From: Acetivibrio mesophilus
Lineage (GTDB): Bacteria; Bacillota; Clostridia; Acetivibrionales; Acetivibrionaceae
NCBI RefSeq assembly: GCF_004102745.1
Contig: NZ_RLII01000004.1
Coordinates: forward strand, 1 to 64,000
Reading direction: 5' to 3'
Length of the DNA: 64,000 bases
Shown: positions 27,238 through 36,161 of the stretch, piece by piece
Layout of the letters: each line of letters opens with the position of its first letter
Numbering within the stretch: the stretch's first letter is position 1
Position numbers and translations under genes: made by a program
Notes under the pieces: generated by a model
What the model saw: the letters and a program-made list of their open reading frames with translations, nothing else
Database searches by the model: none
What the model was told of the DNA's origin: nothing

Positions 27238-27585
27238 TTTTTTACCCACATCCCCTTTTCTATTAAATTACAAAATACCTGAGTCAATATAATTTAAACT
27301 GCAATACTACGAGCCCTCCCTTCTTCTACAAGTTTAATTATTTATTATCTTCAGGTATTATAAATCTGAGTATAAAATCCGGATATTTTAATACAGATAA
27401 TTGCTGGTACTAAGATATTAATAATTTGCTGATACTTAGCTAAAATATTAGATAGGAATTTTAGTAAAGAACACAAAGTAAATCGTAATCAAAAAGAATA
27501 CTATTGGTTTAATTTAATTATACCTGCAAATCTAAAATAGTTCAATAACCGACGCAATATATCTCTAAATAATATTACTACCTTG
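27238..27585. other. Region upstream of celD
   Basis: 348 AT-rich bases between the unknown gene's stop and celD. It must hold the celD promoter. AAAAGGGG lies about 14 bases before the celD ATG. TTGACT at 27287-27282 (minus) resembles a -35 box, but its -10 would overlap the ribosome binding site, so I do not call it. Two direct repeats lie at 27402-27450. Confidence 0.5.
27402..27450. repeat. Two imperfect direct repeats upstream of celD
   Basis: TTGCTGGTACTAAGATATTA, starting near 27402, is followed by TTGCTGATACTTAGCTAAAATATTA, starting near 27427. They share the TTGCTGRTACT core in the same orientation, 25 bases apart. They could be binding sites for a regulator of celD, or chance in AT-rich DNA. 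Confidence 0.35.
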
Positions 27586-28371
27586 CTATTTCCCTTTCGA
27601 TATTACTGCATCTTTTCCCATATCAAATAGCATTTTCACATCCATTTCCTCAACTTGGGATACCAATTCTGCCGCAATGCCTACCGGATTATTCAAATCA
27701 AGCATTGGAAAATCTGTATCAAAGAATTCAAAAAGCTCATATTCAAGTTCTTCAAAGTCCATATCACTCAGTACCTGATTTCGGTCAATACCAAAGAACT
27801 TTAGAAAGTCATCTCGACGTGCGTTATATATATCCATTAAGAGTTGTTTTAGTGTTTGGTGCAAATAGTTTTGAGCAATTGCGTCAAAATGTGATGTGTC
27901 ATTATCCGGGTCCATATCAATATAACTGTCATTTTTGCATGTCATAAGTCCATAATCGCACAAAAAGTCACCCAGCTTGTTGTAATCAGCAAGATTATAC
28001 TTGCCGCAATCCTTTATTTTTCCACTGGCCTCATCATATTCATACTTATTCTCATAAAGTATTGAAAAAGCAAAGCTCTCGGCTATGTCCCGTAAAAATA
28101 AATCCATGTTCTCTTTCACAGCTTTTTTGAACTCAAAATAAAACCATTCATAGGTCAAGACAGACTTCAGCCTATTCTTAATCATTTCCAAATCTTTCTC
28201 TTCCAATATATCCCTAAGGCCATCGTCATTTAAATACATTCTTATTATGAACTTAGGATTGTTTTCAATAAGCTTTAGTATCACATCTCTTAACTCATAG
28301 CTCTCAATAGTATAGTCAATTATTTTTTCTCTAATTTGCTTTGGAAATTGTCTTAGCAAGCCCTTCTTCAT
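27586..28371 (-). CDS. Conserved-looking protein of unknown function
   Basis: About 261 residues from the ATG at 28371, which has AGGAGG roughly 10 bases upstream. The frame is open further, to an ATG at 28476 that would overlap tlyA by 53 bases. The protein is acidic, predicted helical and cytoplasmic, with no signal peptide or membrane segment. The middle holds a small Cys and Asp motif area (DCGKYNLADYNKLGDFLCDYGLMTC). The C-terminus has an acidic stretch (DMDFEELEYELFEFFD). I recognise no family. It is the last gene of the ispA-dxs-tlyA direction before celD and marks the edge of the accessory block. Confidence 0.65.
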   Translation of the reverse strand: MKKGLLRQFPKQIREKIIDYTIESYELRDVILKLIENNPKFIIRMYLNDDGLRDILEEKDLEMIKNRLKSVLTYEWFYFEFKKAVKENMDLFLRDIAESFAFSILYENKYEYDEASGKIKDCGKYNLADYNKLGDFLCDYGLMTCKNDSYIDMDPDNDTSHFDAIAQNYLHQTLKQLLMDIYNARRDDFLKFFGIDRNQVLSDMDFEELEYELFEFFDTDFPMLDLNNPVGIAAELVSQVEEMDVKMLFDMGKDAVISKGK

Positions 28372-28423
28372 TGAATTCCAAGCCTCCTGTATTTCATAAA
28401 TCTCAGATTCGATAAACTCCCCT

Positions 28424-29236
28424 TTATGAGGATAGTTCCATGTGAGAATCATCAACAACTTTATCTGCAAGTGCAAAAAGATCCTCTTCTTCTATGCTGC
28501 CCTCTTTTTTGGACAAATAAACAAGATACTCAATATTGCCTTCCGGTCCTTTAATAGGTGAAAAGTCAAGTCCTCGTACCTTTAGTCCTGATTTTAGGCA
28601 AAAATCAATAATATCTTTTATTACTTCCTCATGCACTTTTTTATCACGAACAACTCCATGCTTTCCAACCTTTTCACGTCCGGCTTCGAACTGAGGCTTA
28701 ATAAGGCATAAAAGCTCTCCATCATCGTTTGTAAGGTTCATTGCAACGGGAATAACCTTTTTTAGCGATATAAAAGAAACATCTATCGATGAAAAATCCG
28801 CAAGAACACCAAGGTCTTCCGGCTTTACATACCTAATATTCGTTCTCTCCATACATACAACACGTTCATCATTCCTAAGCTCCCATGCAAGCTGTCCATA
28901 ACCCACGTCTATTGCAAAAACCTTTTTTGCCCCGTTTTTTAGCATACAATCGGTAAAGCCGCCAGTCGATGCTCCTATATCAATTGCTGTCTTGTCTTTA
29001 AGAACAATTCCAAAGGTTTTTATCGCTTTTTCCAGTTTAAGTCCTCCCCGGCTCACATAAGGATGAATGTTCTCCTTTATCCTGATAACAGAATCCACAT
29101 CCACCTTGACACCCGGCTTGTCTTCTTTTTTATCGTTTACAAATACTACTCCTGCCATTATGGAGCTCTTTGCCTTTTCTCTGCTTTCAAAAAGTCCTTT
29201 GCTAACTAAAAGGACATCCAGTCTTTCCTTTTTCAA
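28424..29236 (-). CDS. tlyA: TlyA-family rRNA 2'-O-methyltransferase
   Basis: 270 residues from a TTG at 29236, chosen because GGAGG lies 8 bases upstream. An N-terminal S4 RNA-binding domain (about 1-62, with RLDVLLVSKGL and REKAKSSIMAG) is followed by an FtsJ-like SAM methyltransferase (about 75-245), with ISIGASTGG-type motif AIDIGASTGGFTDCMLKNGAK, AIDVGYGQLAW and the DVSFISL segment. Family members modify 16S and 23S rRNA; older annotation calls them hemolysins. It follows dxs by 47 bases, a conserved pairing. In most relatives nadK comes next; here it is displaced. Confidence 0.93.
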   Translation of the reverse strand: MKKERLDVLLVSKGLFESREKAKSSIMAGVVFVNDKKEDKPGVKVDVDSVIRIKENIHPYVSRGGLKLEKAIKTFGIVLKDKTAIDIGASTGGFTDCMLKNGAKKVFAIDVGYGQLAWELRNDERVVCMERTNIRYVKPEDLGVLADFSSIDVSFISLKKVIPVAMNLTNDDGELLCLIKPQFEAGREKVGKHGVVRDKKVHEEVIKDIIDFCLKSGLKVRGLDFSPIKGPEGNIEYLVYLSKKEGSIEEEDLFALADKVVDDSHMELSS

Positions 29237-29283
29237 AAAACTTTCCTCCGAATTTTCCAATCATCTTATTTATAACCTGATTT

Positions 29284-31158
29284 TTATATCCTGCTTTTGC
29301 TTATTTCTTTCAAAATATCATTAAAAATAGAATCCGGGTCAAGTCTATATATATGCGTAAGCTCTTTAGTTGAACCATGGGGAATAAAAGCATCCGGATA
29401 TCCAAACATCCTTGTCTTAACGTTTATACCCTTCTGATTTATTGTTTCCAGAATCCTGCTTCCAAATCCGCCCTCAATGGTATTATCCTCTATTGTTACA
29501 AGTCTTTTTGTCTTCTGTATTGAGTTTATAATCGTATTTGAGTCAAGGGGCTTTATAAACCTGCAGTAAATTACATCCGCAGACAAACCCACCTTTTTAA
29601 GCTTTTCGGCGACTTCCAGAGCTACCCCCACCTTATTGCCCACGGCCGCGATAGTAACATCACCGCCTTCTCCTATAAGAAGGGATTGTCCCAACTTTAC
29701 ATCAGGTGTATCAAAAAGCTTTTCTGCTCCCGCACCTCTCGGATACCTTATCGCTATCGGACCGTCATGCTCCAACACAGCATACTCAAGGATCTTGGCC
29801 AATTCATTATAATCACAAGGTGCAACAACAGCCATATTGGGAATATGCCTCAAGAAAGATATATCATAAATACCTTGATGGGTCTCCCCATCCTCACCGA
29901 CTATTCCAGCTCTGTCTATCGCAAAAACCACATGCAAATTTTGAAGAGCCACATCATGCACCACCTGATCATAAGCCCTCTGGAGAAAAGATGAATAGAG
30001 AGCTATAACCGGAATCATCCCATTCTTAGCAAGTCCGGCACCAAAGGTTACCGCATGCTGTTCGGCTATGCCCACATCAAAAAACCTTTCAGGAAATGTC
30101 TTTGAGAACTTGTCAAGGCCTGTCCCATGGGGCATTGCCGCTGTAAGGGCAACAACCCTTTCATCCTTCTGAGCAATTCTGACAATTTCCCTTCCAAACG
30201 CATCTGAATACCCCGGAACCTTGTGGGCGATGACCTCTCCCGTCTCAATCTCAAAGGGTGAGATACCATGAAAAACAGCAGGGTTTTCTTCAGCGTAGGT
30301 ATAGCCCCTTCCCTTTTGGGTACACACATGCACCAATACAGGACCTTTGGTGTTTTTTGCCCTCGTAAGGACATTTTCCAGCTCCGCAATATTATGTCCG
30401 TCAATTGGCCCCAAATACTTAAATCCCAATTCCTCAAACAATATCCCCGGCATTATCATATATTTTATTGTACCTTTTACCCTGTCAAGAGCTTTGACAG
30501 CGCTTTTTCCTATTGCCGGTATTTTGTTTAAAATAATGTCGATATCTTCCTTAACTTTGAAGTAGAACGGCTCTGTTCGAATCTTGCTCAAATAGCAGGA
30601 TAGCCCCCCTACATTCCTGGAGATTGACATTTCATTATCATTCAATACAACAATAAGATTATTCGGTGAACTTCCGGCATCATTTAATGCTTCAAAAGCC
30701 ATTCCCCCGGTAAGAGCACCGTCCCCGATAACAGCAATAACCGAATGCTTCTCCTTCTTAAGATCCCTTGCTTTTGCAATACCTAAGGCTGCAGATATGG
30801 AAGTGCTGCTATGTCCCGTATTAAAGGCATCGTGTTCACTCTCCATTGACTTCGGAAAACCGGATAGACCCCCAAGCTTTCTTATAGTATCAAATTTATC
30901 CTTCCTGCCGGTAATAATCTTATGAACATAGGATTGATGTCCTACATCCCATATAATTTTATCCTCCGGAGTGTTAAATACCCTATGAAGCGCGAGCGTC
31001 AACTCTACAACTCCCAAGTTGGAAGCAAGATGTCCACCCGTTTTCGAGACCTTTTCAATAAGAAAAGACCTAATCTCATTTCCGAGCTCCTTTATCTGCT
31101 CTAAATTCAGTTTTTTTATATCATCAGATGAATTAATATTATCCAATATATATTCCAA
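29284..31158 (-). CDS. dxs: 1-deoxy-D-xylulose-5-phosphate synthase
   Basis: 624 residues, normal for DXS. It is a thiamine-diphosphate transketolase that joins pyruvate and glyceraldehyde 3-phosphate, the first step of the MEP isoprenoid pathway. Visible motifs are the N-terminal WDVGHQSYVHKIITGR, the ThDP site GDGALTGG with the matching LNDN (about 147-180), GPIDGHN, and the C-terminal DRAGIVGEDGETHQG. The start is taken as a TTG at 31158; a second TTG four codons later is possible. With ispA it places two isoprenoid genes around the OLE RNA. The spacing from the OapA-like gene is about 108 bases. Confidence 0.95.
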   Translation of the reverse strand: MEYILDNINSSDDIKKLNLEQIKELGNEIRSFLIEKVSKTGGHLASNLGVVELTLALHRVFNTPEDKIIWDVGHQSYVHKIITGRKDKFDTIRKLGGLSGFPKSMESEHDAFNTGHSSTSISAALGIAKARDLKKEKHSVIAVIGDGALTGGMAFEALNDAGSSPNNLIVVLNDNEMSISRNVGGLSCYLSKIRTEPFYFKVKEDIDIILNKIPAIGKSAVKALDRVKGTIKYMIMPGILFEELGFKYLGPIDGHNIAELENVLTRAKNTKGPVLVHVCTQKGRGYTYAEENPAVFHGISPFEIETGEVIAHKVPGYSDAFGREIVRIAQKDERVVALTAAMPHGTGLDKFSKTFPERFFDVGIAEQHAVTFGAGLAKNGMIPVIALYSSFLQRAYDQVVHDVALQNLHVVFAIDRAGIVGEDGETHQGIYDISFLRHIPNMAVVAPCDYNELAKILEYAVLEHDGPIAIRYPRGAGAEKLFDTPDVKLGQSLLIGEGGDVTIAAVGNKVGVALEVAEKLKKVGLSADVIYCRFIKPLDSNTIINSIQKTKRLVTIEDNTIEGGFGSRILETINQKGINVKTRMFGYPDAFIPHGSTKELTHIYRLDPDSIFNDILKEISKSRI

Positions 31159-31266
31159 CCTGGAATCAACTCTCTTTCAATCTATTTCCTTTGTTATTTC
31201 CATTTTATTCTTTAGCCAATATATTTTTAGCCATGATATGCTTTCTTTTCTTATAATAGCATATTT

Positions 31267-31893
31267 TCATGATTTCTTCTTTTTTTTCTTGCCAAAACCG
31301 AGTCTATCCATTACAAACTTTGCAACAACACCGACTTTATAAACAATATAGTTACTATTCTCAATAGCAATAGTTTTTCCAATAGCTTTTCCGCCTATAG
31401 TAAGAGCTGCAACAAAGCCTGCAAAGCTTAATTCCACCAAAGTAACAGCAATTCCGCTGGCTGACCGTGCGACCTTAAAAACTATAAATGCACTTGCAGT
31501 ACCGCTTATTACTCCACATATATCTCCCACTACATCATTGCAAACACTCGATACCTTGTTTGCATTTCTTATTAGCCTTATGGCCTGCTTTGCACCATAA
31601 TATCTTCTTGAAGCCATAGCATGAAACGGAGATTCATCCGCTGATGTTACTGCAATTCCGATAATATCAAAAACAATTCCGATTAAAACGATAATAAGTA
31701 CGATCAAAATTGAAAAAAAAATATTAACATCCTCAAGCAAACTTGATGATACAAATGAAAGACTTGAAGACAATAAAAAAGCGCATATTGTTATAAGTAC
31801 AACCCATCGGGTATTTCCGTTTTTTGTGCCCAAAACATTGGAGCGAAACTTCATTTTTTTCTCATTTAAAGGATGTCTATAATTATCATCCAC
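31267..31893 (-). CDS. oapA: OapA-like OLE RNA-associated membrane protein
   Basis: 208 residues from a GTG at 31893, with GGAGG 10 bases upstream. The basic N-terminus is followed by about four hydrophobic segments (around 30-52, 57-82, 122-145 and 147-170) and ends in a lysine-rich tail (GKKKKKKS). Between segments 2 and 3 lies the conserved FDIIGIAVTSADESPFHAMASRR. This size, topology and motif fit OapA, the protein that binds OLE RNA and carries it to the membrane in extremophilic Firmicutes. Automated annotation sometimes names such proteins CorB-like. The gene starts about 73 bases after the RNA, the known arrangement, so I infer one transcript. Confidence 0.85.
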   Translation of the reverse strand: MDDNYRHPLNEKKMKFRSNVLGTKNGNTRWVVLITICAFLLSSSLSFVSSSLLEDVNIFFSILIVLIIVLIGIVFDIIGIAVTSADESPFHAMASRRYYGAKQAIRLIRNANKVSSVCNDVVGDICGVISGTASAFIVFKVARSASGIAVTLVELSFAGFVAALTIGGKAIGKTIAIENSNYIVYKVGVVAKFVMDRLGFGKKKKKKS

Positions 31894-31965
31894 TTAAAGT
31901 CTTCCTCCTAAAGACGTAAAATAAGTAAAAGCAAAAAAATTCAAATCCATTAATATACTATAACA

Positions 31966-32588
31966 CAGGGTGGATATATACTGAGTAAATTTTGCGGCTT
32001 AGGTCAGGCATGATTTCCACAGAAGGTACTGAATGTCGCCAAATCAGCGGTTTCCCTTTAAACCTTCAGCCGCTTCTTCATAGAAAGCGGGGCCTGATTA
32101 CCACTTAGTCCACACTGCAATCCCCAGCATAACTCGTTATCGAACAGTCTAGGGGTTTTCCCCAACAGTCTATCCGATTCCTAGCCTCTTTTGCAAAATT
32201 GGTTTCAAACTGCTATAGTGTATATGTATTGGCCAATACTTCTACACCTGACCATTATCCACCAATCCCACTCAAGGCAGGCTACTCTGTTCACAACACC
32301 TTTGATCGGTATCGCATAACAGGTTTACTCCCGGCTCGTAGAAGGGTTTACACATAAACAAGGTTATTATGTTTACAGTGTACCTTACTTCCACAAGGTA
32401 GGGTCTCCACGGTAGAGGGGTCAACGCCCGCATGCCATTGCGGATCGCCCCTAAACCTTAACTCCCAGCACCAGCCCACTACTGGGCGTAACAAGCCAGC
32501 ACCAGGAACTTCATCGATGTGCCCTTAAACGGATTTTTAGGCCCGTCTTCAGAACCGGCAGTACTGACTAGAATACTGCACCACCCTG
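31966..32588 (-). ncRNA. OLE RNA (ornate, large, extremophilic RNA)
   Basis: A 623-nt gene-free stretch, richer in G+C than surrounding spacers, with no usable open frame. The ends pair exactly (CAGGGTGG at the RNA 5' end, CCACCCTG at the 3' end). Internal hairpins include CAGTA/TACTG (32559-32578), GCCCA/TGGGC with a four-base loop (32474-32487), CCGCA/TGCGG nested in GGGG/CCCC (32417-32451), TACCTT/AAGGTA (32381-32400) and a long stem at 32349-32382. Length, structure, position between ispA and dxs, and an OapA-like gene directly downstream all match OLE RNA. OLE forms a membrane RNP linked to stress and magnesium homeostasis. I did not run a covariance model. Confidence 0.9.
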
Positions 32589-32646
32589 TTTTATTAGCAT
32601 TTTTATTAACTTTTTCTCGGTTGCATTTAAGCTCCCATGGTTTAAA

Positions 32647-32655
32647 ATTATATCA
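32647..32655 (-). promoter_or_regulatory. Candidate extended -10 promoter for the OLE RNA transcript
   Basis: On the minus strand TGATATAAT reads as an extended -10 element, with TATAAT at 32652-32647. The -35 region (about 32675-32670) reads TTTAAA and is weak. Transcription would start near 32640, about 50 bases before the OLE terminal stem. Read-through from the upstream operon is also possible. Confidence 0.5.
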
Positions 32656-32770
32656 CATAAAAACAAACGTTTAAAGAATCACATTCAGTTAAAAACATTG
32701 CAATAACATTAATTAAGGCTTTTACTTTACTCATATCTAATTATACGTTAAATATTTTACTTATGCTCGC

Positions 32771-33217
32771 TTATGCGAAACAAAGCCCCATCAGTATACC
32801 AAGCAAAGCCCCCATAAAGACCTCAAATGGCGAATGCCCTATAAGCTCTTTTAGGTTTTCATCGAAATTCTTCCTATCTTCCTCTTTTTGGGAAAATATA
32901 AGCTTATTCAATACCTTTGCCTGCTTTCCGGCAGCTCTTCTAACTCCTGCAGCATCATACATAACAATTGCAGCCACCGCCACAGATATTCCAAATTCTA
33001 CGGAACTTACTCCATTGATTTTGCCAACCACTGTTGAAAGAGAAACAATAAATGATGAATGTGAACTCGGCATGCCACCGGAACCGATAAATCTGGTAAA
33101 ATCCAATTTCCTTTCAACAACAATAACATTAATTACCTTTAAAAATTGTGCTATAAACCATGCAAATACGGGCACAGTAATCGTCTTGTTAGACAAGATA
33201 CTATATACTATTGTCAC
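32771..33217 (-). CDS. DUF212 / divergent PAP2 family membrane protein
   Basis: 148 residues from a GTG at 33217 with GGGGG 7 bases upstream; a GTG two codons earlier is closer to that site. It has three or four hydrophobic segments and the family block IGSGGMPSSHSSFIVSL, which resembles the phosphate-binding SGxxxSH motif of PAP2 phosphatases, as well as AAIVMYDAAGVRRAAGKQA. This is the YuiD/DUF212 family, whose activity is unproven. It lies between ispA and the OLE RNA, a frequent place for this gene in Clostridia. A role in prenyl-phosphate metabolism is inference from the neighbours. Confidence 0.85.
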   Translation of the reverse strand: MTIVYSILSNKTITVPVFAWFIAQFLKVINVIVVERKLDFTRFIGSGGMPSSHSSFIVSLSTVVGKINGVSSVEFGISVAVAAIVMYDAAGVRRAAGKQAKVLNKLIFSQKEEDRKNFDENLKELIGHSPFEVFMGALLGILMGLCFA

Positions 33218-33254
33218 TGGCACACCCCCGCCAACTAATTAACTAATAATGGTA

Positions 33255-34142
33255 TCAATTTTCTCTCACTAGCAGATAATCTGCAAGACTTTTAAGAAAA
33301 ACTGCTTTTTCTCCGAATTTTTCAAGAGAAGCAATAGCTTTCTTGGTAACATCCGATAGTATTTCCTTTGATCTTTCCAATCCATATAGGCTGACATATG
33401 TAGATTTATTATTGTCAGCATCGCTGCCAACCTTCTTGCCAAGCTTCTCAGTATTACCTTCTACATCCAGTATGTCATCCTTAATCTGAAATGCGAGACC
33501 TAAGTTTTCAGCAAAGCTATCCAGTTTTTCTATATCGTCTGCCTCTGCTTTACACAGGATCGCCGCTGAAACCACCGGTGCTTTTATCAGTGCTCCGGTT
33601 TTGAATCTATGCATACGATTAAGAATGTCTGTATCCACCTGCTTTCCTTCCGACTCAAGGTCAATAACCTGCCCGGAAATCATGCCCTTTGATCCGGAAG
33701 CCGTTGCAATTACCCCTGCTGCCCTTGCCGCTTGCTCCTTATCGCCGCTTTTTATTATACTCTCCAGCATTGTCTCAAACGCCAGGTTTAAAAGCCCGTC
33801 ACCGGCAAGTATTGCCAATGCCTCCCCATATACCTTATGGTTTGTAGGTCTCCCTCTCCTGAAATCATCGTTGTCCATGGCCGGAAGGTCATCATGTATC
33901 AGAGAATATGTATGAATCATCTCAACAGCACATGCAAAAGGAAGCACTTCTTCCACGTTTCCATCCAGCATATCGCAGACTGCAAGGGATAGAACCGGCC
34001 GAAGTCGCTTTCCTCCTGCCATGATGCTATATTTCATTGCGCTGTATAAAGGCTTCTCAGGAAGTTCTTTTTCCGTAATACACCTATCAAGATATTCATT
34101 TATTTTATCAACATATTTATCAAGCTGCTGTTTAAAGTCCAC
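33255..34142 (-). CDS. ispA: Short-chain polyprenyl diphosphate synthase (farnesyl/geranyl type)
   Basis: About 295 residues from a GTG at 34142 (GGGTGA 8 bases upstream; a GTG at 34154 is the alternative). The first aspartate-rich motif is [14 protein letters not shown] and the second is DDILD, with GGKRLRP near the N-terminus. It condenses isopentenyl diphosphate with allylic diphosphates to make farnesyl diphosphate. The start overlaps the end of xseB, so the two are translationally coupled. It works with dxs, 3 kb downstream, in isoprenoid supply. Confidence 0.94.
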   Translation of the reverse strand: MDFKQQLDKYVDKINEYLDRCITEKELPEKPLYSAMKYSIMAGGKRLRPVLSLAVCDMLDGNVEEVLPFACAVEMIHTYSLIHDDLPAMDNDDFRRGRPTNHKVYGEALAILAGDGLLNLAFETMLESIIKSGDKEQAARAAGVIATASGSKGMISGQVIDLESEGKQVDTDILNRMHRFKTGALIKAPVVSAAILCKAEADDIEKLDSFAENLGLAFQIKDDILDVEGNTEKLGKKVGSDADNNKSTYVSLYGLERSKEILSDVTKKAIASLEKFGEKAVFLKSLADYLLVREN

Positions 34143-34374
34143 TCTTATCGTCACCCGCCCCTATAAAATTTTCTTCCTTTATCATCCCATTTTCATCCTC
34201 TATCAAGATAGACACTCTCTTTTCCATATCATCAAGCATTTTGCTAAGATCTTTTGAAAGAGTAATACCCTTTTGAAACATTTCAATAGATTCGTCTAAG
34301 GGTAACTCCCCTCTTTCGAGCTGTTTCACTATTGACTCAAGCTCTTTTAACGATTCTTCAAAACCTTTTTTCAT
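34132..34374 (-). CDS. xseB: Exodeoxyribonuclease VII small subunit
   Basis: An 80-residue helical protein with the family pattern [35 protein letters not shown], the XseB signature that forms a coiled pair binding XseA. The complex degrades single-stranded DNA from both ends. It lies 32 bases after xseA and overlaps ispA. The C-terminal tail (about 65-80) is not conserved in the family as I know it. Confidence 0.94.
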   Translation of the reverse strand: MKKGFEESLKELESIVKQLERGELPLDESIEMFQKGITLSKDLSKMLDDMEKRVSILIEDENGMIKEENFIGAGDDKSGL

Positions 34375-34406
34375 TACCTTTACCTGCCTTTCTTTCAGGC
34401 GAAAAT

Positions 34407-35639
34407 TTATTTATATGATGTCTTATTCATTACCGTACAGTAAAGCCTGCCATCTTCTATACTTACTTCAACTTCCGTGCCAACATCAACGTCGTTAACG
34501 GATTTTACAAGGGTACCGTCTTTTTCGGACTTTATAATCCCATACCCTCTTGATAATATAGTAAGCGGACTTAATGCGTCAAGCTTTCCTATCAAAAATC
34601 CAAGCTTCGCTTTTGCCCTTTCATGCGTAGTAAGCATGCTCTTTTTCAAATCCCTGTTCAAAACATCAAGCTTCATTCTTTCCTGATATATTCTATCATA
34701 GGGCTGTCTAAAAGCTGCAGAATCAGCCAACTTTACGAGTGTTTCCCTTTTATGCTTGACATTTCTCAATAATGAACTTACGAGCCTCAGATTAAGCTCC
34801 CTTATCCTATTAATAATAGCCAGTTTTTCAGGCATTACCAGCTCTGCAGCTGCCGAAGGAGTAGGTGCCCTCAAATCTGCAACGAAATCCGCAATTGTAT
34901 AATCCGTCTCATGACCTACGGCCGATATTATCGGTATGGCAGAATTAAATATGCTTCTTGCCACTATTTCTTCATTAAACGGCCATAATTCTTCTAAAGA
35001 CCCTCCGCCTCTAGCGAGAATAATGACCTCCACACCGCCAATTTCATTTAATTTATTTATCGCATGGCTTATTTCTAAAGAAGCAGATTCCCCCTGAACC
35101 CGGACGGGAAATATCTTTATACATGAATTATAGAACCGTCTGTCCAAAACATTCATAATATCTCTGATAACCGAGCCGGTAGCAGACGTGACCACTCCTA
35201 TCGATCTTGGCATAAACGGAATCTTTTTCTTATATGCCGGGTCAAAGAGACCCTCACTTGAAAGCTTCGTCTTTAGCTGTTCAAAAGCAATATAAAGATT
35301 TCCTATTCCATCGTTTTGCATTTCCTCTGCATAAAGCTGATACTGCCCATCCCTTTCAAACACCGAAATATAGCCCTTTATTATTACCTTCATGCCATTT
35401 TCGGGCATAAATCTAAGATGTAAGTTATGCGTTCTAAACATTACACATTTAAGTAAACAGTTCTCATCCTTAAGCGTAAAATACATATGTCCCGAGGAAT
35501 GATTCTTAAAATTTGATATTTCTCCCCTAACCCAGAGATTTGACAGGATCAGATCCCTTGACATGCTCTCTTTGATATACTTGTTAACCGCTGAAACTGT
35601 TAATATATTCTCGCAATTGTTGCCCGGAAGTTCCCCCAT
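34407..35639 (-). CDS. xseA: Exodeoxyribonuclease VII large subunit
   Basis: 410 residues. An N-terminal OB-fold (about 10-105, with [23 protein letters not shown]) is followed by the catalytic domain with [30 protein letters not shown] and [27 protein letters not shown], and a coiled C-terminus. It is the nuclease subunit that works with XseB. GGTGG lies before the ATG. It is read after nusB, the widespread nusB-xseA-xseB-ispA order. Confidence 0.96.
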   Translation of the reverse strand: MGELPGNNCENILTVSAVNKYIKESMSRDLILSNLWVRGEISNFKNHSSGHMYFTLKDENCLLKCVMFRTHNLHLRFMPENGMKVIIKGYISVFERDGQYQLYAEEMQNDGIGNLYIAFEQLKTKLSSEGLFDPAYKKKIPFMPRSIGVVTSATGSVIRDIMNVLDRRFYNSCIKIFPVRVQGESASLEISHAINKLNEIGGVEVIILARGGGSLEELWPFNEEIVARSIFNSAIPIISAVGHETDYTIADFVADLRAPTPSAAAELVMPEKLAIINRIRELNLRLVSSLLRNVKHKRETLVKLADSAAFRQPYDRIYQERMKLDVLNRDLKKSMLTTHERAKAKLGFLIGKLDALSPLTILSRGYGIIKSEKDGTLVKSVNDVDVGTEVEVSIEDGRLYCTVMNKTSYK

Positions 35640-35686
35640 GGATTTCCACCTTAAACATTATTCTTAAAATACTATCCTTTATCTTA

Positions 35687-36118
35687 TTACCCATTATCTT
35701 CATTTCCGTCTACAGGCAATAATTTTACTTTAGCAACCTTTCCTAAAATCCCGTTTACAAAGGAACCGCTTTCTTCCCCGCTATAATTTTTCGCCAGCTC
35801 CACAGCCTCATTTATGGACACGGTAAACGGTATATCTTTTCTATAGCATATCTCATATATACCAAGTCTTAAAATTGCTAAATCTACTTTAGAAATCCTC
35901 GACAGTCTCCATCCTTTTGAATACTTTTCAATGGTCCTGTCTATCTCCTCTCGATTATCAAAAACTCCGTCCACAATATCCAGAGTGTACTCCCTGTCTT
36001 TATCATTTAAATCGTGTTGTTCCAGGGTGTTACTTACCTGTTCTTCCTTTGAATCTTTCTGTATTTCAAGCTGATATAAAAGCTTCATGGCAATTTCCCT
36101 GGATGCTCTTCTTCCCAT
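35687..36118 (-). CDS. nusB: Transcription antitermination factor NusB
   Basis: 143 residues of the all-helical NusB fold, with an N-terminal RREIAMKLLYQLE and the C-terminal IPFTVSINEAVELAKNYSGEESGSFVNGILGK, which matches the family. With NusE (S10) it binds boxA RNA in rRNA leaders and supports antitermination. AGGAGG precedes the ATG. It lies about 43 bases after the DUF2273 gene. Confidence 0.95.
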   Translation of the reverse strand: MGRRASREIAMKLLYQLEIQKDSKEEQVSNTLEQHDLNDKDREYTLDIVDGVFDNREEIDRTIEKYSKGWRLSRISKVDLAILRLGIYEICYRKDIPFTVSINEAVELAKNYSGEESGSFVNGILGKVAKVKLLPVDGNEDNG

Positions 36119-36161
36119 TAATTCTTTCCTCCTAAAAATTCCTGTGCAGTTTATTTCATAG

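Noticed and set aside
27259-27287. A sigma-A promoter just before celD (TTGACT and TAATAG)
   Set aside because: The start point would fall inside the ribosome binding site, leaving no leader.
30066-30437. A 123-codon minus-strand frame inside dxs
   Set aside because: It lies wholly within the well-supported dxs gene in another frame; the product shows no domain and has odd composition.
31966-32588. The RNA as tmRNA, RNase P RNA, a T-box or group II intron
   Set aside because: There is no CCA-type end with tRNA-like halves, no RNase P core, no specifier or T-box sequence, and no reverse transcriptase. Size and neighbours fit OLE RNA far better.
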